Positions 7,790 through 17,451 of a DNA stretch of 55,039 nucleotides are shown here, piece after piece. Every line of letters starts with the position of its first letter. Position 1 is the first letter of the stretch. This DNA comes from Desulfovibrio sp. (GTDB lineage: Bacteria > Desulfobacterota > Desulfovibrionia > Desulfovibrionales > Desulfovibrionaceae), in NCBI GenBank assembly GCA_031276485.1, contig JAISMY010000076.1, forward strand, positions 1 to 55,039. The letters are read 5' to 3'. Both the position numbers and the translations under genes were made by a program. The notes under the pieces were generated by a model. That model saw only the letters and a list, made by a program, of their open reading frames with translations, was not told the DNA's origin and searched no databases.

Positions 7790-9907
7790 ATGAGTGACGC
7801 AAAAGCGGCGAACGGTCAGGCTGCGGGCATGGCCGGGTTCGAAAAACACGGAAAACGTTTTTTATGGATCGGCTTTGTGCTTGCCGCCGTCCTGACCGGC
7901 GTCGTCTTCACCCTGGCCTGGCGCACGCTGCACGAAACGCGCAGAATCATGGAAAGCGAGATACTTCAGCGCCAGAAGACCCTGACGGCGGCCCGCGCGG
8001 AGATGACCGATTCCTGGCTGGAATCCCTCGTTGAAAAAAGCGCCCGGCTCGTCGGTTCCGATCTTTTCCAGATTTTCGCCGCGGAAATGGACAAGCTGCC
8101 CGGCAACATTCCCCTGCTGTTCACTCCCGACGGCGACGCCGGAGACAGCGCCGCTCCTCCTTCAGCCGGCGGCGGGACGGTTGAACAGCTCCGCTCCCAG
8201 CTCCCGCTCATGCGTACCATGCTCGCCGAGTTCGTGTCCTACTCGGGCTATGCCGCAGCCCGCATAGTCAACAGCCGGGGAGAAACGTACATGTCCACCG
8301 AGGCCTCCGTCGCCCCTCTCAGCAACGCGCAGCGGCGGACAGTGCAACAGGTGGTGAACGGCGGCAGGCTGGTTTACGCGCCCCTTGAACTCCAGCCCAG
8401 GGGCATAGTTCTGGACATTTACCTGCCGATCATGCCGCCGAGTTATCAGGGTTCCGCGGGCAAACCTTCGGCCGTCATGATTCTCTCCCAGGTGGCGGAC
8501 GGCAAGCTTGCCGAGGTGCTCTCTCCCGGCGTGGTGGACGAACGGGGCCGCAAGCTGAAAATAGTGCAGAAAAACGGCGATATTTTCCAGAATATCGCGC
8601 CGGGATCCACCTTGTTGCGTCAGGTGCAGGATTTCACGGTTGCTGCCGACAATACGCTGCCCTTCGGCATCCGCAACGCCTTCGGCGAGAACACGGAGGT
8701 CTATTCCTCCGGCCTGCGCCTGCGTTCAGCGGAATGGTGGATAGTCGCCGAGCACGATGCCTCCATAGTCAAAGAAACCATGAGCGACCGGGCCAAAACG
8801 ATATACAGCATCGCGGGTCTCATTTCCCTCGCCCTGGTGCTTCTGGTGGCGGCAGGCTGGTGGCGCTTCGTCGGACGCGAGCAGTCCGACATCAATACCA
8901 GAATTACCGGTCTGCTCTCGGTCATCGACGAACAGAAAAAACTTCTGGACGGCATCAACAGCGCCATCACCGATCCCATCTCCCTGACCGACGGCAAGGG
9001 GATCTACCGTTATGTGAACGCGGCCTTTGCCGCGGCCGTGGGCCGCGTCGCGGACGACGTGATCGGTCTGGACGGCCCCGCCGTCTTCGGTTTCGACACG
9101 GCCAAGCGTCTGAACGCCTCCGACCAGCATGTGCTGATGACCGGCGAGAGCGTTTCCGTAACCGAAGTACTCTGGCTGATGTCCAAGCGCTATCACTTCC
9201 AGATTTCCAAGACCCCGCTCAAGGAACCCGGCTCGCGCGCCGTACAGGGCATTGTCTCCGTGTTCCGCGACATCACCAGGCTTGTCGAAACGCAGGAACG
9301 CAGCAGGCGCGTCGTGCAGCAGACCATCGACGCTCTGGTGCGCACCATTGAAGAAGCCGATCCCTTTCTGGGCGGGCACTCGCGCATCATGGGCGGCATA
9401 GCCTCGCTCATGGCCAAGCAACTGCGGCTTTCGGAAAAAGATACCGCTACCATAGACGCCGCGGCGACCCTTTCGCAAATCGGCAAGATGTTCGTGCCGC
9501 GCGAAATTCTGCTCAAACCCGGCGCCTTGACCCCCGAGGAAAAGTCGGAAATGGAAATGCACGTCGAATATGCCCGCAACGTGCTCAAAGGCATCGAATT
9601 CGACCTGCCCGTCGTGGAAACCATCTACCAGATGAACGAACGGCTCGACGGCAAGGGCTATCCCAAGGGCCTGGCAGGCGACGAGATTTCCATGCAGGCC
9701 AAGGTGCTGGCCGTGGCCAATGCCTTTACCGCCATGGCCAAACCCAGATCCTACCGCCCCGCCTTGTCCGTCGACGATGCCGTCGCTATTCTGGAAAAGC
9801 AGACGGGCAGCTACGACCCGGATGTGGTGGCGGCCCTGCGCGAGGTATTGGCCACGCCGGCGGGCGAGCGTCTTACGGCCCAGGCGGCTGCGGCCAAAGC
9901 CATGTGA
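7790..9907 (+). CDS. Membrane sensor with large periplasmic domain, PAS-like domain and degenerate HD-GYP domain
   Basis: TM near N-terminus and at IYSIAGLISLALVLLVAAGWW; PAS-like ITDPISLTDGKGIYRYVNAAFAAAVG; HD-GYP scaffold DGKGYPKGLAGDEISMQAKVLAVANAFTAMAKPRSYRPAL with catalytic positions substituted. Confidence 0.85.
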   Translation: MSDAKAANGQAAGMAGFEKHGKRFLWIGFVLAAVLTGVVFTLAWRTLHETRRIMESEILQRQKTLTAARAEMTDSWLESLVEKSARLVGSDLFQIFAAEMDKLPGNIPLLFTPDGDAGDSAAPPSAGGGTVEQLRSQLPLMRTMLAEFVSYSGYAAARIVNSRGETYMSTEASVAPLSNAQRRTVQQVVNGGRLVYAPLELQPRGIVLDIYLPIMPPSYQGSAGKPSAVMILSQVADGKLAEVLSPGVVDERGRKLKIVQKNGDIFQNIAPGSTLLRQVQDFTVAADNTLPFGIRNAFGENTEVYSSGLRLRSAEWWIVAEHDASIVKETMSDRAKTIYSIAGLISLALVLLVAAGWWRFVGREQSDINTRITGLLSVIDEQKKLLDGINSAITDPISLTDGKGIYRYVNAAFAAAVGRVADDVIGLDGPAVFGFDTAKRLNASDQHVLMTGESVSVTEVLWLMSKRYHFQISKTPLKEPGSRAVQGIVSVFRDITRLVETQERSRRVVQQTIDALVRTIEEADPFLGGHSRIMGGIASLMAKQLRLSEKDTATIDAAATLSQIGKMFVPREILLKPGALTPEEKSEMEMHVEYARNVLKGIEFDLPVVETIYQMNERLDGKGYPKGLAGDEISMQAKVLAVANAFTAMAKPRSYRPALSVDDAVAILEKQTGSYDPDVVAALREVLATPAGERLTAQAAAAKAM

Positions 9908-10021
9908 ACCCCGTACGCCGCGGCCGATAGAGGCGGCGCGGACGTTCCCGCAACTCTGCGGCAAAAGCCGCCGTTGCATGAAACACAACCCTGTAAATAC
10001 CATTTCGTGAGGTTACGCGCC

Positions 10022-10537
10022 ATGTTACGCACCGGCATCATCACCTTTCAAGGAACCCCGCTGACCCTGCTCGGCAGTGCGCCTTCACTCGGGAAACCAG
10101 CACCGGACTTCAGTCTGCTGGACAATGCGCTGCAAAAGCGCACGCTGGCCGACTACAAAGGCAAGGTCCTGATTTTTTCCGTGGTTCCCTCTCTGGATAC
10201 CCCGGTCTGCGACATGCAGACGCGGCATTTCAACAACAAAGCAGCCGCGTTGGGAGAAAAGGTCCGGATCCTTGCCGTATCCTGCGATCTGCCCTTTGCG
10301 CAGGCACGCTGGTGTGGAGCGGCCGGGATCAGTCAGGTACAGACCCTGTCCGACCATTACGACCTTTCCTTCGGCCTTGCTTACGGTACGGCGATCAAGG
10401 AACTCAGGCTGCTCGCCCGCTCCGTCTTCGTCGTGAACGGCGACGGCGTGCTGACCTATCAGCAGATCGTGCCCGAGGTAACGCACGAGGTGGATTTCGC
10501 AGCCGCTCTGGCCGCTGCCGAAGCCGCCTTGAAATAA
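10022..10537 (+). CDS. tpx: Thiol peroxidase (Tpx-type peroxiredoxin)
   Basis: SVVPSLDTPVCDMQTRHFN peroxidatic Cys and DLPFAQARWCGA resolving Cys motifs. Confidence 0.95.
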   Translation: MLRTGIITFQGTPLTLLGSAPSLGKPAPDFSLLDNALQKRTLADYKGKVLIFSVVPSLDTPVCDMQTRHFNNKAAALGEKVRILAVSCDLPFAQARWCGAAGISQVQTLSDHYDLSFGLAYGTAIKELRLLARSVFVVNGDGVLTYQQIVPEVTHEVDFAAALAAAEAALK

Positions 10538-10547
10538 GGAGGAGATC

Positions 10548-11273
10548 ATGCCGGAAGCTCAAGCGCTTCTTTACCCCGGTCTTTTTCTACCGCCCTCACT
10601 CTTTGCCCTTGCCGCGGTTCCGCTGTTTTCGGCCGGATGCGCGCTCAGTCGGCGCGGCGCGCACGCCCTTCCCGTACGCCTGCTCTATTACCTGGGCGGC
10701 CTCTGCCTTACGGCAGCCCTGGTCGCGCTGCTCACGGTGCTGCGCAGAGCGGGTGTTCCCCCTGCGACCGTTGCCGCCCTGCCCCTGCTCTTCACCGTGT
10801 TCTACCTCGGCCTGGGTCTGCTGTTGCGCAAACCGGCGTTGTTCACGCTGGGGCTGATCCTGCCTCCGGCCTGGATGCTGTTGATGAAGACGGGTGAGGC
10901 GCTCTCCGGCCTGCGTTATACCCTGTACAACCTGCCCGAGGAACCTTTCTGGTATCTGCTCGCCGCCCCGGTCATCTTCGGACTGCGCAAGCTGAAAAAA
11001 CCGGCCGGGTTCTGGGAGGATGCGGAGTGTTCTCTGACCGTCGTGAGCGCCTGCTGCCTGATGTGTTCCTTCTGGCTCGCGGCAACAGGCAGACCGAGCC
11101 TGCTTACCGCGCTCGGCCTGCCTGTCCATGCCTGGGCGCTCGCGCTGGCGGCCGCTTCCGCCCTGTTTCTGTGGTGTTCCAGATACCTGGAGGATATTGT
11201 GTTCGGCGCATGCAGTATCGCCGGCCTGGCAGCGGGCATATACACTCTGGTAGTTTCCTGGCCGTGGAAATGA
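10548..11273 (+). CDS. Hypothetical polytopic membrane protein
   Basis: Multiple hydrophobic segments, no recognised family; follows tpx closely with an upstream AGGAGG. Confidence 0.75.
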   Translation: MPEAQALLYPGLFLPPSLFALAAVPLFSAGCALSRRGAHALPVRLLYYLGGLCLTAALVALLTVLRRAGVPPATVAALPLLFTVFYLGLGLLLRKPALFTLGLILPPAWMLLMKTGEALSGLRYTLYNLPEEPFWYLLAAPVIFGLRKLKKPAGFWEDAECSLTVVSACCLMCSFWLAATGRPSLLTALGLPVHAWALALAAASALFLWCSRYLEDIVFGACSIAGLAAGIYTLVVSWPWK

Positions 11274-11367
11274 CACGTCGGACGCAGGCGTTCCCGATGC
11301 CGCCGACAAGTCAAGAATGCGCGGACGCTGTTTTGCTTTGGAAATCGGATAAGGACAAGGAAACCCT

Positions 11368-12489
11368 GTGGCCGTAAAAGGCTCTCCGCAAAAAAAGACC
11401 GCGGGCGGCAGGGATGTGGACGATATTCTGCCGGGGCAGGAGGAGGCGGAAAAATTCCTTGCGCCCCTGCGCGTCTTCATGAGCGGGGAAAAAACGGAAC
11501 AGACCCGCGCCGGCCTGAAGCGACTGGCCGGAGAGCCTCCGCAGGTGTTGCTTCTGGAGGGCGGCACGGCGGGAGAACGTCTGGCCGCCGCTTTATATTG
11601 GGCCCTGCTGCTCAACTGCGCGGGCGCGTCGCCCCCCGCTCCGGCAAAGCGGAGTGTTCCCGCGCAGGCGCTGTCCCTGTTCGACTCTCCGGCTCCCGAA
11701 CCCGAACCTCCGGCAGTGGAAACGCGCAATGTGGAGCGCCCCTGCCTTGCGTGTTCCTCCTGCCTGCGTATTGCGGCGCGCATGCACAGGGATTGCTTTT
11801 TGTTCGACGGCACGGCCGGGAGCATCAAGATTGACGAGGTGCGGGCTCTGAAAAGCGTCCTCGGTGAAGCGCCGCGTGAGGCGCGCTGCCGCGCGGCGCT
11901 GTTTTACGAGGCGCAGGCCATGGCCGAGCCGGCCGCCAACGCCCTGCTTAAATCTCTGGAAGAACCGCGCGCGGCGAGCGTTTTCGTACTCACCGCCCCG
12001 CAGCGCGAACGCCTGCTGCCGACCCTGGTGTCGCGTTCCTTCATCCTGACCCTCCCCTGGCCGCGCGGCGCCGACCCGGAGCGGGAAGAAGCCCTTGCCC
12101 CCTGGGAAGCAGCCCTTTGTTCCTTCGCGCTTACCGGCAGCGGACTTTTCGAGAAAAGCGCAGTCAAAGGCGGTCTTGATTCCCGCACGGTCCACGCGCT
12201 GGTCGACTTCTGCACCCGCGCCCTGATTGATGCGGCTCTTGCGCGGCAAGGCGGCACGGAGCGTTGGGAAGCACACGCCTTTCGGACGGCCTCCGCCGCA
12301 AAGGCGGCGCGCCTGTTCGCTTCCGTTCCGGAAACGCGCCTTCCCATGCTCTACGAAGCTCTGGCCGAATGCCGCGAAAGCCTGGATTACGCCGTCAATC
12401 CGGCGCTGGTCTTGGAATGGCTGGCTACGCGCCTCTACTTTCTGCTCCCCGGAGAGCGCGGCGGCAAAGCGGCCGGCGTTGATTCCTGA
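11368..12489 (+). CDS. holB: DNA polymerase III delta-prime subunit, with expanded zinc module
   Basis: CLACSSC zinc module, FYEAQAMAEPAANALLKSLEEPRAASVFVLTAPQRERLLPTLVSRS. Confidence 0.85.
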   Translation: MAVKGSPQKKTAGGRDVDDILPGQEEAEKFLAPLRVFMSGEKTEQTRAGLKRLAGEPPQVLLLEGGTAGERLAAALYWALLLNCAGASPPAPAKRSVPAQALSLFDSPAPEPEPPAVETRNVERPCLACSSCLRIAARMHRDCFLFDGTAGSIKIDEVRALKSVLGEAPREARCRAALFYEAQAMAEPAANALLKSLEEPRAASVFVLTAPQRERLLPTLVSRSFILTLPWPRGADPEREEALAPWEAALCSFALTGSGLFEKSAVKGGLDSRTVHALVDFCTRALIDAALARQGGTERWEAHAFRTASAAKAARLFASVPETRLPMLYEALAECRESLDYAVNPALVLEWLATRLYFLLPGERGGKAAGVDS

Positions 12490-12629
12490 GAAAATCTTGT
12501 TTTTTTCACTTCGAGAAACTGCTTTATCCATATTTAAGCAAACTATCTCAGAACAAATTCCTGGAAATATCCGGATATTTACGAATAAGTTCTTATTTCG
12601 GTCATATCGTCTGCTCCCGACGCAGGCGC

Positions 12630-12667
12630 GATTTCCGCTTGACGCACGGTAAAGCCGGGCATACCTT
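12630..12667 (+). repeat. 38-bp dispersed repeat, family 2 copy 2
   Basis: GATTTCCGCTTGACGCACGGTAAAGCCGGGCATACCTT. Confidence 0.6.
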
Positions 12668-12763
12668 TGCGCGGCCCTGTCGTTGAGCGCGCGCCGCGCG
12701 GTACAGGTAAACATATCGACTCATCACAGATTCATCGTACTCTGAAACGAAGGTGAGGGTGCA

Positions 12764-14059
12764 GTGAACCGCTATCAGCCTGAAATTGAATGCGCTTCCG
12801 AGGACCGTCTGCGCGGCTTGCAGTCCGAAAGACTGGTGCGCACGGTAAAGCACGCCTACGACAACGTCGCCTTTTACAGGCGGAAAATGGACGAACATAA
12901 AGTAAAGCCCGCCGACGTCAAATCAATGGACGATTTGCCCAAATTGCCCTTTCTCTGCAAAGACGATCTGCGCGATGCCTATCCTTACGGTTTTCTGGCC
13001 GTGCCGCGCTCGGAAGTGGTCCGTATTCAGTCCACAAGCGGGACCACCGGGAAGCGGGTGGTCGCGTTTTATACGCAACAGGACATCGACGTGTGGGACG
13101 AATGTTGCGCCAGGGCCATTGTAGCCGCCGGCGGCGGCAAGGACGACGTGGTGCATGTGTGCTACGGCTACGGACTGTTTACGGGCGGGCCGGGGTTGAA
13201 CGGAGGCTCGCACAAGGTAGGCTCCATGACTCTGCCCATGTCCTCGGGCAACACGGAGAGACAGATTCAGTTCATGTGCGACCTCGGGTCCACTATCCTG
13301 TGCTGTACGCCTTCCTACGCCGCCTTCCTGGCCGAAGCGATCCTTGAACAGGGTATGGCGGACCGCATCAGTCTGAAGGCAGGCATATTCGGCGCCGAGG
13401 CGTGGAGCGAGGAAATGCGCAGAGACATTGAGGACAAACTGCGCATCAAGGCTTACGATATTTACGGGTTGACGGAAATTTCCGGCCCCGGCGTCTCCTT
13501 TGAATGCTCGGAGCAGACGGGCATGCATATCAACGAAGACCATTTCGCGGCCGAAATCATCGACCCCGCCACGGGCGAAACGCTGCCTTTGGGATCCAAA
13601 GGCGAACTCGTTTTTTCCTGTCTCAGCAAAGCCGCCTTTCCCCTGCTGCGCTACAGGACGCGCGACATCTGCGTACTCAGCCGTAAAGCCTGCTCCTGCG
13701 GCAGAACCCTGGTCAAGATGTCGAAACTCATGGGCCGCAGCGACGACATGCTCATTATCCGCGGGGTCAACGTGTTCCCTTCACAGATCGAAGCCGTGCT
13801 GCTCAAGTGCGGCTTACCTCCCAATTATCAGATTATTGTGGACAGGGTGAAGTATACGGATACCTTCGACGTGCAGGTTGAGATGACCCCGGAAATGTTT
13901 TCGGATACGGTCAGACAGGTTGCCGCGCGAGAGAGCGAACTGGTGAGCGCTCTGCGCTCCATGCTCGGCATTTCTCCCAAGGTTACGCTGGTCACGCCGC
14001 GCAGCATCGCCAGAAGCGAAGGAAAGGCCGTGCGGGTGGTGGACAAACGTACAATCTGA
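12764..14059 (+). CDS. paaK: Phenylacetate-CoA ligase family protein
   Basis: STSGTTGKRVV AMP-binding motif, YDIYGLTEISGPGVSFEC, LLRYRTRDI. Confidence 0.9.
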   Translation: MNRYQPEIECASEDRLRGLQSERLVRTVKHAYDNVAFYRRKMDEHKVKPADVKSMDDLPKLPFLCKDDLRDAYPYGFLAVPRSEVVRIQSTSGTTGKRVVAFYTQQDIDVWDECCARAIVAAGGGKDDVVHVCYGYGLFTGGPGLNGGSHKVGSMTLPMSSGNTERQIQFMCDLGSTILCCTPSYAAFLAEAILEQGMADRISLKAGIFGAEAWSEEMRRDIEDKLRIKAYDIYGLTEISGPGVSFECSEQTGMHINEDHFAAEIIDPATGETLPLGSKGELVFSCLSKAAFPLLRYRTRDICVLSRKACSCGRTLVKMSKLMGRSDDMLIIRGVNVFPSQIEAVLLKCGLPPNYQIIVDRVKYTDTFDVQVEMTPEMFSDTVRQVAARESELVSALRSMLGISPKVTLVTPRSIARSEGKAVRVVDKRTI

Positions 14060-14102
14060 CGCGCCGGCGCGGCGCAGCACCTGTGTTTGCGGGGAAAAAG
14101 CA

Positions 14103-14531
14103 ATGATTATAGACCAAATCTCCGTGTTTGTGGAAAACAACCCCGGCCGTCTGGCGGACATTGCAGGTATTCTCGGCAAAGCCGGCATCGACATGCGGGC
14201 CATGTCCATTGCCGACACGGCCAAATTCGGCATCCTGCGCCTGATCGTCGACAAACCGCGCGAAGCTTTGGAATTGTTGCGCGCCGCCGAATGCGTGGTG
14301 TCGGTGACGCCGGTTCTGGCGGTGAGCATCAAAGATCTTCCCGGCAGCCTGGCTGTCGTGCTGCGCGTTCTGGCCGAAGCCGGGATCAATGTCGAGTACG
14401 GCTATGCGTTTGTTTCCAGAAAACAGGGCAACGCCTACGTCGTCATCCGCGTGGAAGACAACCGGCGCGCGGTGGAGTGTCTGGCGCAAAACGGCATCAA
14501 AGTTGCGGACGGCAAAGAAATTTACGAATGA
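14103..14531 (+). CDS. Tandem ACT domain protein
   Basis: ISVFVENNPGRLADIAGILGKAGIDMRAMSI and DLPGSLAVVLRVLAEAGINVEYGYAF; downstream of paaK. Confidence 0.88.
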   Translation: MIIDQISVFVENNPGRLADIAGILGKAGIDMRAMSIADTAKFGILRLIVDKPREALELLRAAECVVSVTPVLAVSIKDLPGSLAVVLRVLAEAGINVEYGYAFVSRKQGNAYVVIRVEDNRRAVECLAQNGIKVADGKEIYE

Positions 14532-14546
14532 GCGAAGGCCTTTCAA

Positions 14547-15701
14547 GTGAAGTATTGCGAAGTCCCCATGATTCCCGGGCCGACTTTCGTGCCCGAACGC
14601 ATTTTGTCCGCCATGTGCCGGGATTACGGGTCCGGTCAGGGAGACCCCGAGTTCCTTGAGCTTTACGCCCGGACGGGCCGACGCCTGGGCGCGCTGATGG
14701 GCACGCGCAACGATGTGGTCTTTATGACCGGCGAAGGCATGCTGGCCCTGTGGGCGGCCCTGAAAAGCTGCCTGAAAAGCGGCGATGGCGTGCTGTCCGT
14801 GGTTACCGGCATCTTCGGGGACGGCATTGCCGATATGGCCGCATCCATAGGCTGCCGCACGGAAAAGGTGCTGTTCCCCTACAACGCCTCGGTTGACGCC
14901 GGGGACGGGCTGCAACGCATTGAGGACGCCGCCGGGCGCGTCAAACCCGTCATGCTTACGGCCGTACACTGCGAAACGCCCTCCGGTACGCTGAATCCCC
15001 TGGAAGGCATAGCGGAAATAAAACAGCGTCTGGGCGTACCGCTTTTCTATGTCGACGCCGTGTCGAGCCTGGGGGGCGTTCCCGTCGAGGCCGACGCCCG
15101 GCACATTGATCTGCTTCTCGGCGGTTCCCAGAAGTGCCTGTCCGCGCCTCCGTCCATGAGTATGCTGGCCGTGAGTCCCGCAGCCTGGGAGCGCAGCAGG
15201 CGCGTCGGATACCGGGGCTATGACGCCCTGCTGCCCTTCCGCACCGTGCAGGAGGACGGTCGCTGCCCCTATACGCCCTACCGGCACGGTTTGGCGGCCT
15301 TGGCGGCGGCTCTGGACGGCATTGAGGAAGCGGGGATCGCCGCGACGTTTGCCCGGCATGAGCAGGCGGCCGCCTTGTGCCGTAACGGATTGACGGACCT
15401 GGGCATTGAGCTTTTCCCCGCGCCGGACGCCGTGCCTTCCCCGACGGTCACTGCGGCCCTGGCGCCGCCCGGCACGGAGTTCGCGCGCCTGCAGGCGGCT
15501 CTGCGCGGGCGCGGATTGGCTGTGGCCGGGAGTTTCGGCCCCATGGCGGGCAAAGTCTTCCGCCTCGGGCACATGGGCAGCCAGGCCGACCCTATTCTGG
15601 TGCAAAAAGCCCTGAGGATCATTGCCGAGGTCACAGACGACCTGCGGCGCGCGCAGCCGGGAAGACGGCATGAGCCTGAAGACCGGGGTCTCAAACCATA
15701 A
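14547..15701 (+). CDS. Class V aminotransferase (serine-glyoxylate/alanine-glyoxylate type)
   Basis: MIPGPTFVPERILSAM, DAVSSLGGVPVEADARHIDLLLGGSQKCLSAPPSMSMLAVS (PLP Lys context); GTG start. Confidence 0.88.
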   Translation: MKYCEVPMIPGPTFVPERILSAMCRDYGSGQGDPEFLELYARTGRRLGALMGTRNDVVFMTGEGMLALWAALKSCLKSGDGVLSVVTGIFGDGIADMAASIGCRTEKVLFPYNASVDAGDGLQRIEDAAGRVKPVMLTAVHCETPSGTLNPLEGIAEIKQRLGVPLFYVDAVSSLGGVPVEADARHIDLLLGGSQKCLSAPPSMSMLAVSPAAWERSRRVGYRGYDALLPFRTVQEDGRCPYTPYRHGLAALAAALDGIEEAGIAATFARHEQAAALCRNGLTDLGIELFPAPDAVPSPTVTAALAPPGTEFARLQAALRGRGLAVAGSFGPMAGKVFRLGHMGSQADPILVQKALRIIAEVTDDLRRAQPGRRHEPEDRGLKP

Positions 15702-15712
15702 GGGAAGCTTCG

Positions 15713-16201
15713 ATGAGCGGGCACGGCGCGGCAAACGGGGCCGCGGAAACTTACGGGTTGAGCAGGCTCGGCGCGCGTACGACTCCGCGCTTCGACAGTC
15801 CCGATGCGGCGATTCTGGAAGCCTTTCCCAACAGAAATCCCGAAAGGGATTATGTCGTCGTCTTTGACTATCCGGAATTCACCTCCCTGTGCCCCGTCAC
15901 CGGCCAGCCCGATTACGGCGCGATCCGCGTAACCTATGTGCCCGACGCCTGTTGCGTCGAGTCCAAGTCCTTCAAACTGTACATGACGGCTTTCCGCAAC
16001 AGCGCGGCGTTTATGGAGGAACTGACCAACAGGATAACCGGCGACCTGATCCTGCTGCTCAAACCCCGGCGCATGACCGTGGAAGGACGCTTCAACGCCC
16101 GAGGCGGCACGTCTATTACCGTGCGCGTGGAACATTTCGACAGCGAACTTCCTCCGGAAAGGCAGGAACGTCTCAGCCGGCTGGTGGGGAGACTCACATA
16201 A
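15713..16201 (+). CDS. queF: PreQ1 synthase (NADPH-dependent 7-cyano-7-deazaguanine reductase)
   Basis: FTSLCPVTGQPDYGAIRVTYVPDACCVESKSFKLYMTAFRNSAAFMEE. Confidence 0.93.
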   Translation: MSGHGAANGAAETYGLSRLGARTTPRFDSPDAAILEAFPNRNPERDYVVVFDYPEFTSLCPVTGQPDYGAIRVTYVPDACCVESKSFKLYMTAFRNSAAFMEELTNRITGDLILLLKPRRMTVEGRFNARGGTSITVRVEHFDSELPPERQERLSRLVGRLT

Positions 16202-16549
16202 CAATGATATTATGTTGAATTTTTAGCATTTATCACCTTAATCCGTAAAATATTATAGAGATTATTACATTGATTGACCATTATAGTCTTGCAAATTATC
16301 AATGAATATTGTAAAAAATATAATTTACGATACGAATAATTTGAGGTAAGAAATGAATATGTCATAAGTTCGCGCCTAATGTTCTTATTTTAGTTATAAA
16401 CGATGCCATTATAGCGCTGAGGCAGTAGATTATTTGTTCCAGAAGCTGAAAAAATACCGATATGCTGCATACAAATGCCACGGGACTTCTATAACGCAAA
16501 GCAAAATGATTCCGGGAAGACTCTATCTTGTTCCTGAAGGTTTGGAACC

Positions 16550-17440
16550 ATGAACAATAATAACGAACTGACAATTTTAGCGGAAGATATTCTTGATGAA
16601 GCTTCCGATATCGCCATGACTGTTCTTGGATATGCACAAAAATTTCGCATACAGCTCGGCTGGCATTACCTCCTTGATTTGACGTGGATTCTTTGCAAAC
16701 TGAAAGGATTGTCCGTTCCATCTCGTATTATGGATGCAGGAGCCGGGAATGGTCTTTTACAGTTTATTTTGGCCGCTGCGGGACATTGCGTTGTCAGTGT
16801 AGATGCTTTTCAACGCACTGCTCCGCAGGAAGCAGGGGCCTGCATCCAGATTCGATACTCCAGCGCCCCGTCTTTGAAGGACACTTCCTACATGGCCCAC
16901 CAGAACGTCGCGCATCGCGCTGTAGACAAGGCGCTGCCGCGTCGTTCGGAAATCAGGACAGGGGAAATAGAATATCATTGCGCAAATCTGGACGAATTAT
17001 CTTTGTTGGACTCCAGTGAATTCGATGCGGTTGTCTCAGTTTCCGCTCTCGAACACAATTCTCCGGATAATATTCCCTTGATTATGAGCGAACTGCGGCG
17101 TACGGCAAAAGACGGCGCACCCATGTTGCTGACTATAAGTACATCGGCAGAGGGTGGGATACACAGGCCGAGCCATAGTTGGCTGCTGACGGAGAAAGAA
17201 ATAGTTGCCGCCTATGGAATTCCCGAAGGGTATCAGACAAATTTTGACGATATGCCGCTTCTCGCCGCGAAACTGGTCGCATCTCCCCGTTTAAGGCGGT
17301 GGCTTCCCTCATTTTATTACATGGGAGGAGCCAATGGAATGCCGTGGGGGGTGTGGGCACCGCAATACCTCCCTGTGGGGCTGGCTATATGCAATGCCCG
17401 CCCCTTCTCCGGAACTTGCCGCCGTCCGCCGGCGGCATAA
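16550..17440 (+). CDS. SAM-dependent methyltransferase
   Basis: IMDAGAGNGLLQFILAAAGHCVVSVDAF motif I; FDAVVSVSALEHN. Confidence 0.75.
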   Translation: MNNNNELTILAEDILDEASDIAMTVLGYAQKFRIQLGWHYLLDLTWILCKLKGLSVPSRIMDAGAGNGLLQFILAAAGHCVVSVDAFQRTAPQEAGACIQIRYSSAPSLKDTSYMAHQNVAHRAVDKALPRRSEIRTGEIEYHCANLDELSLLDSSEFDAVVSVSALEHNSPDNIPLIMSELRRTAKDGAPMLLTISTSAEGGIHRPSHSWLLTEKEIVAAYGIPEGYQTNFDDMPLLAAKLVASPRLRRWLPSFYYMGGANGMPWGVWAPQYLPVGLAICNARPFSGTCRRPPAA

Positions 17441-17451
17441 GGATTATTCGC

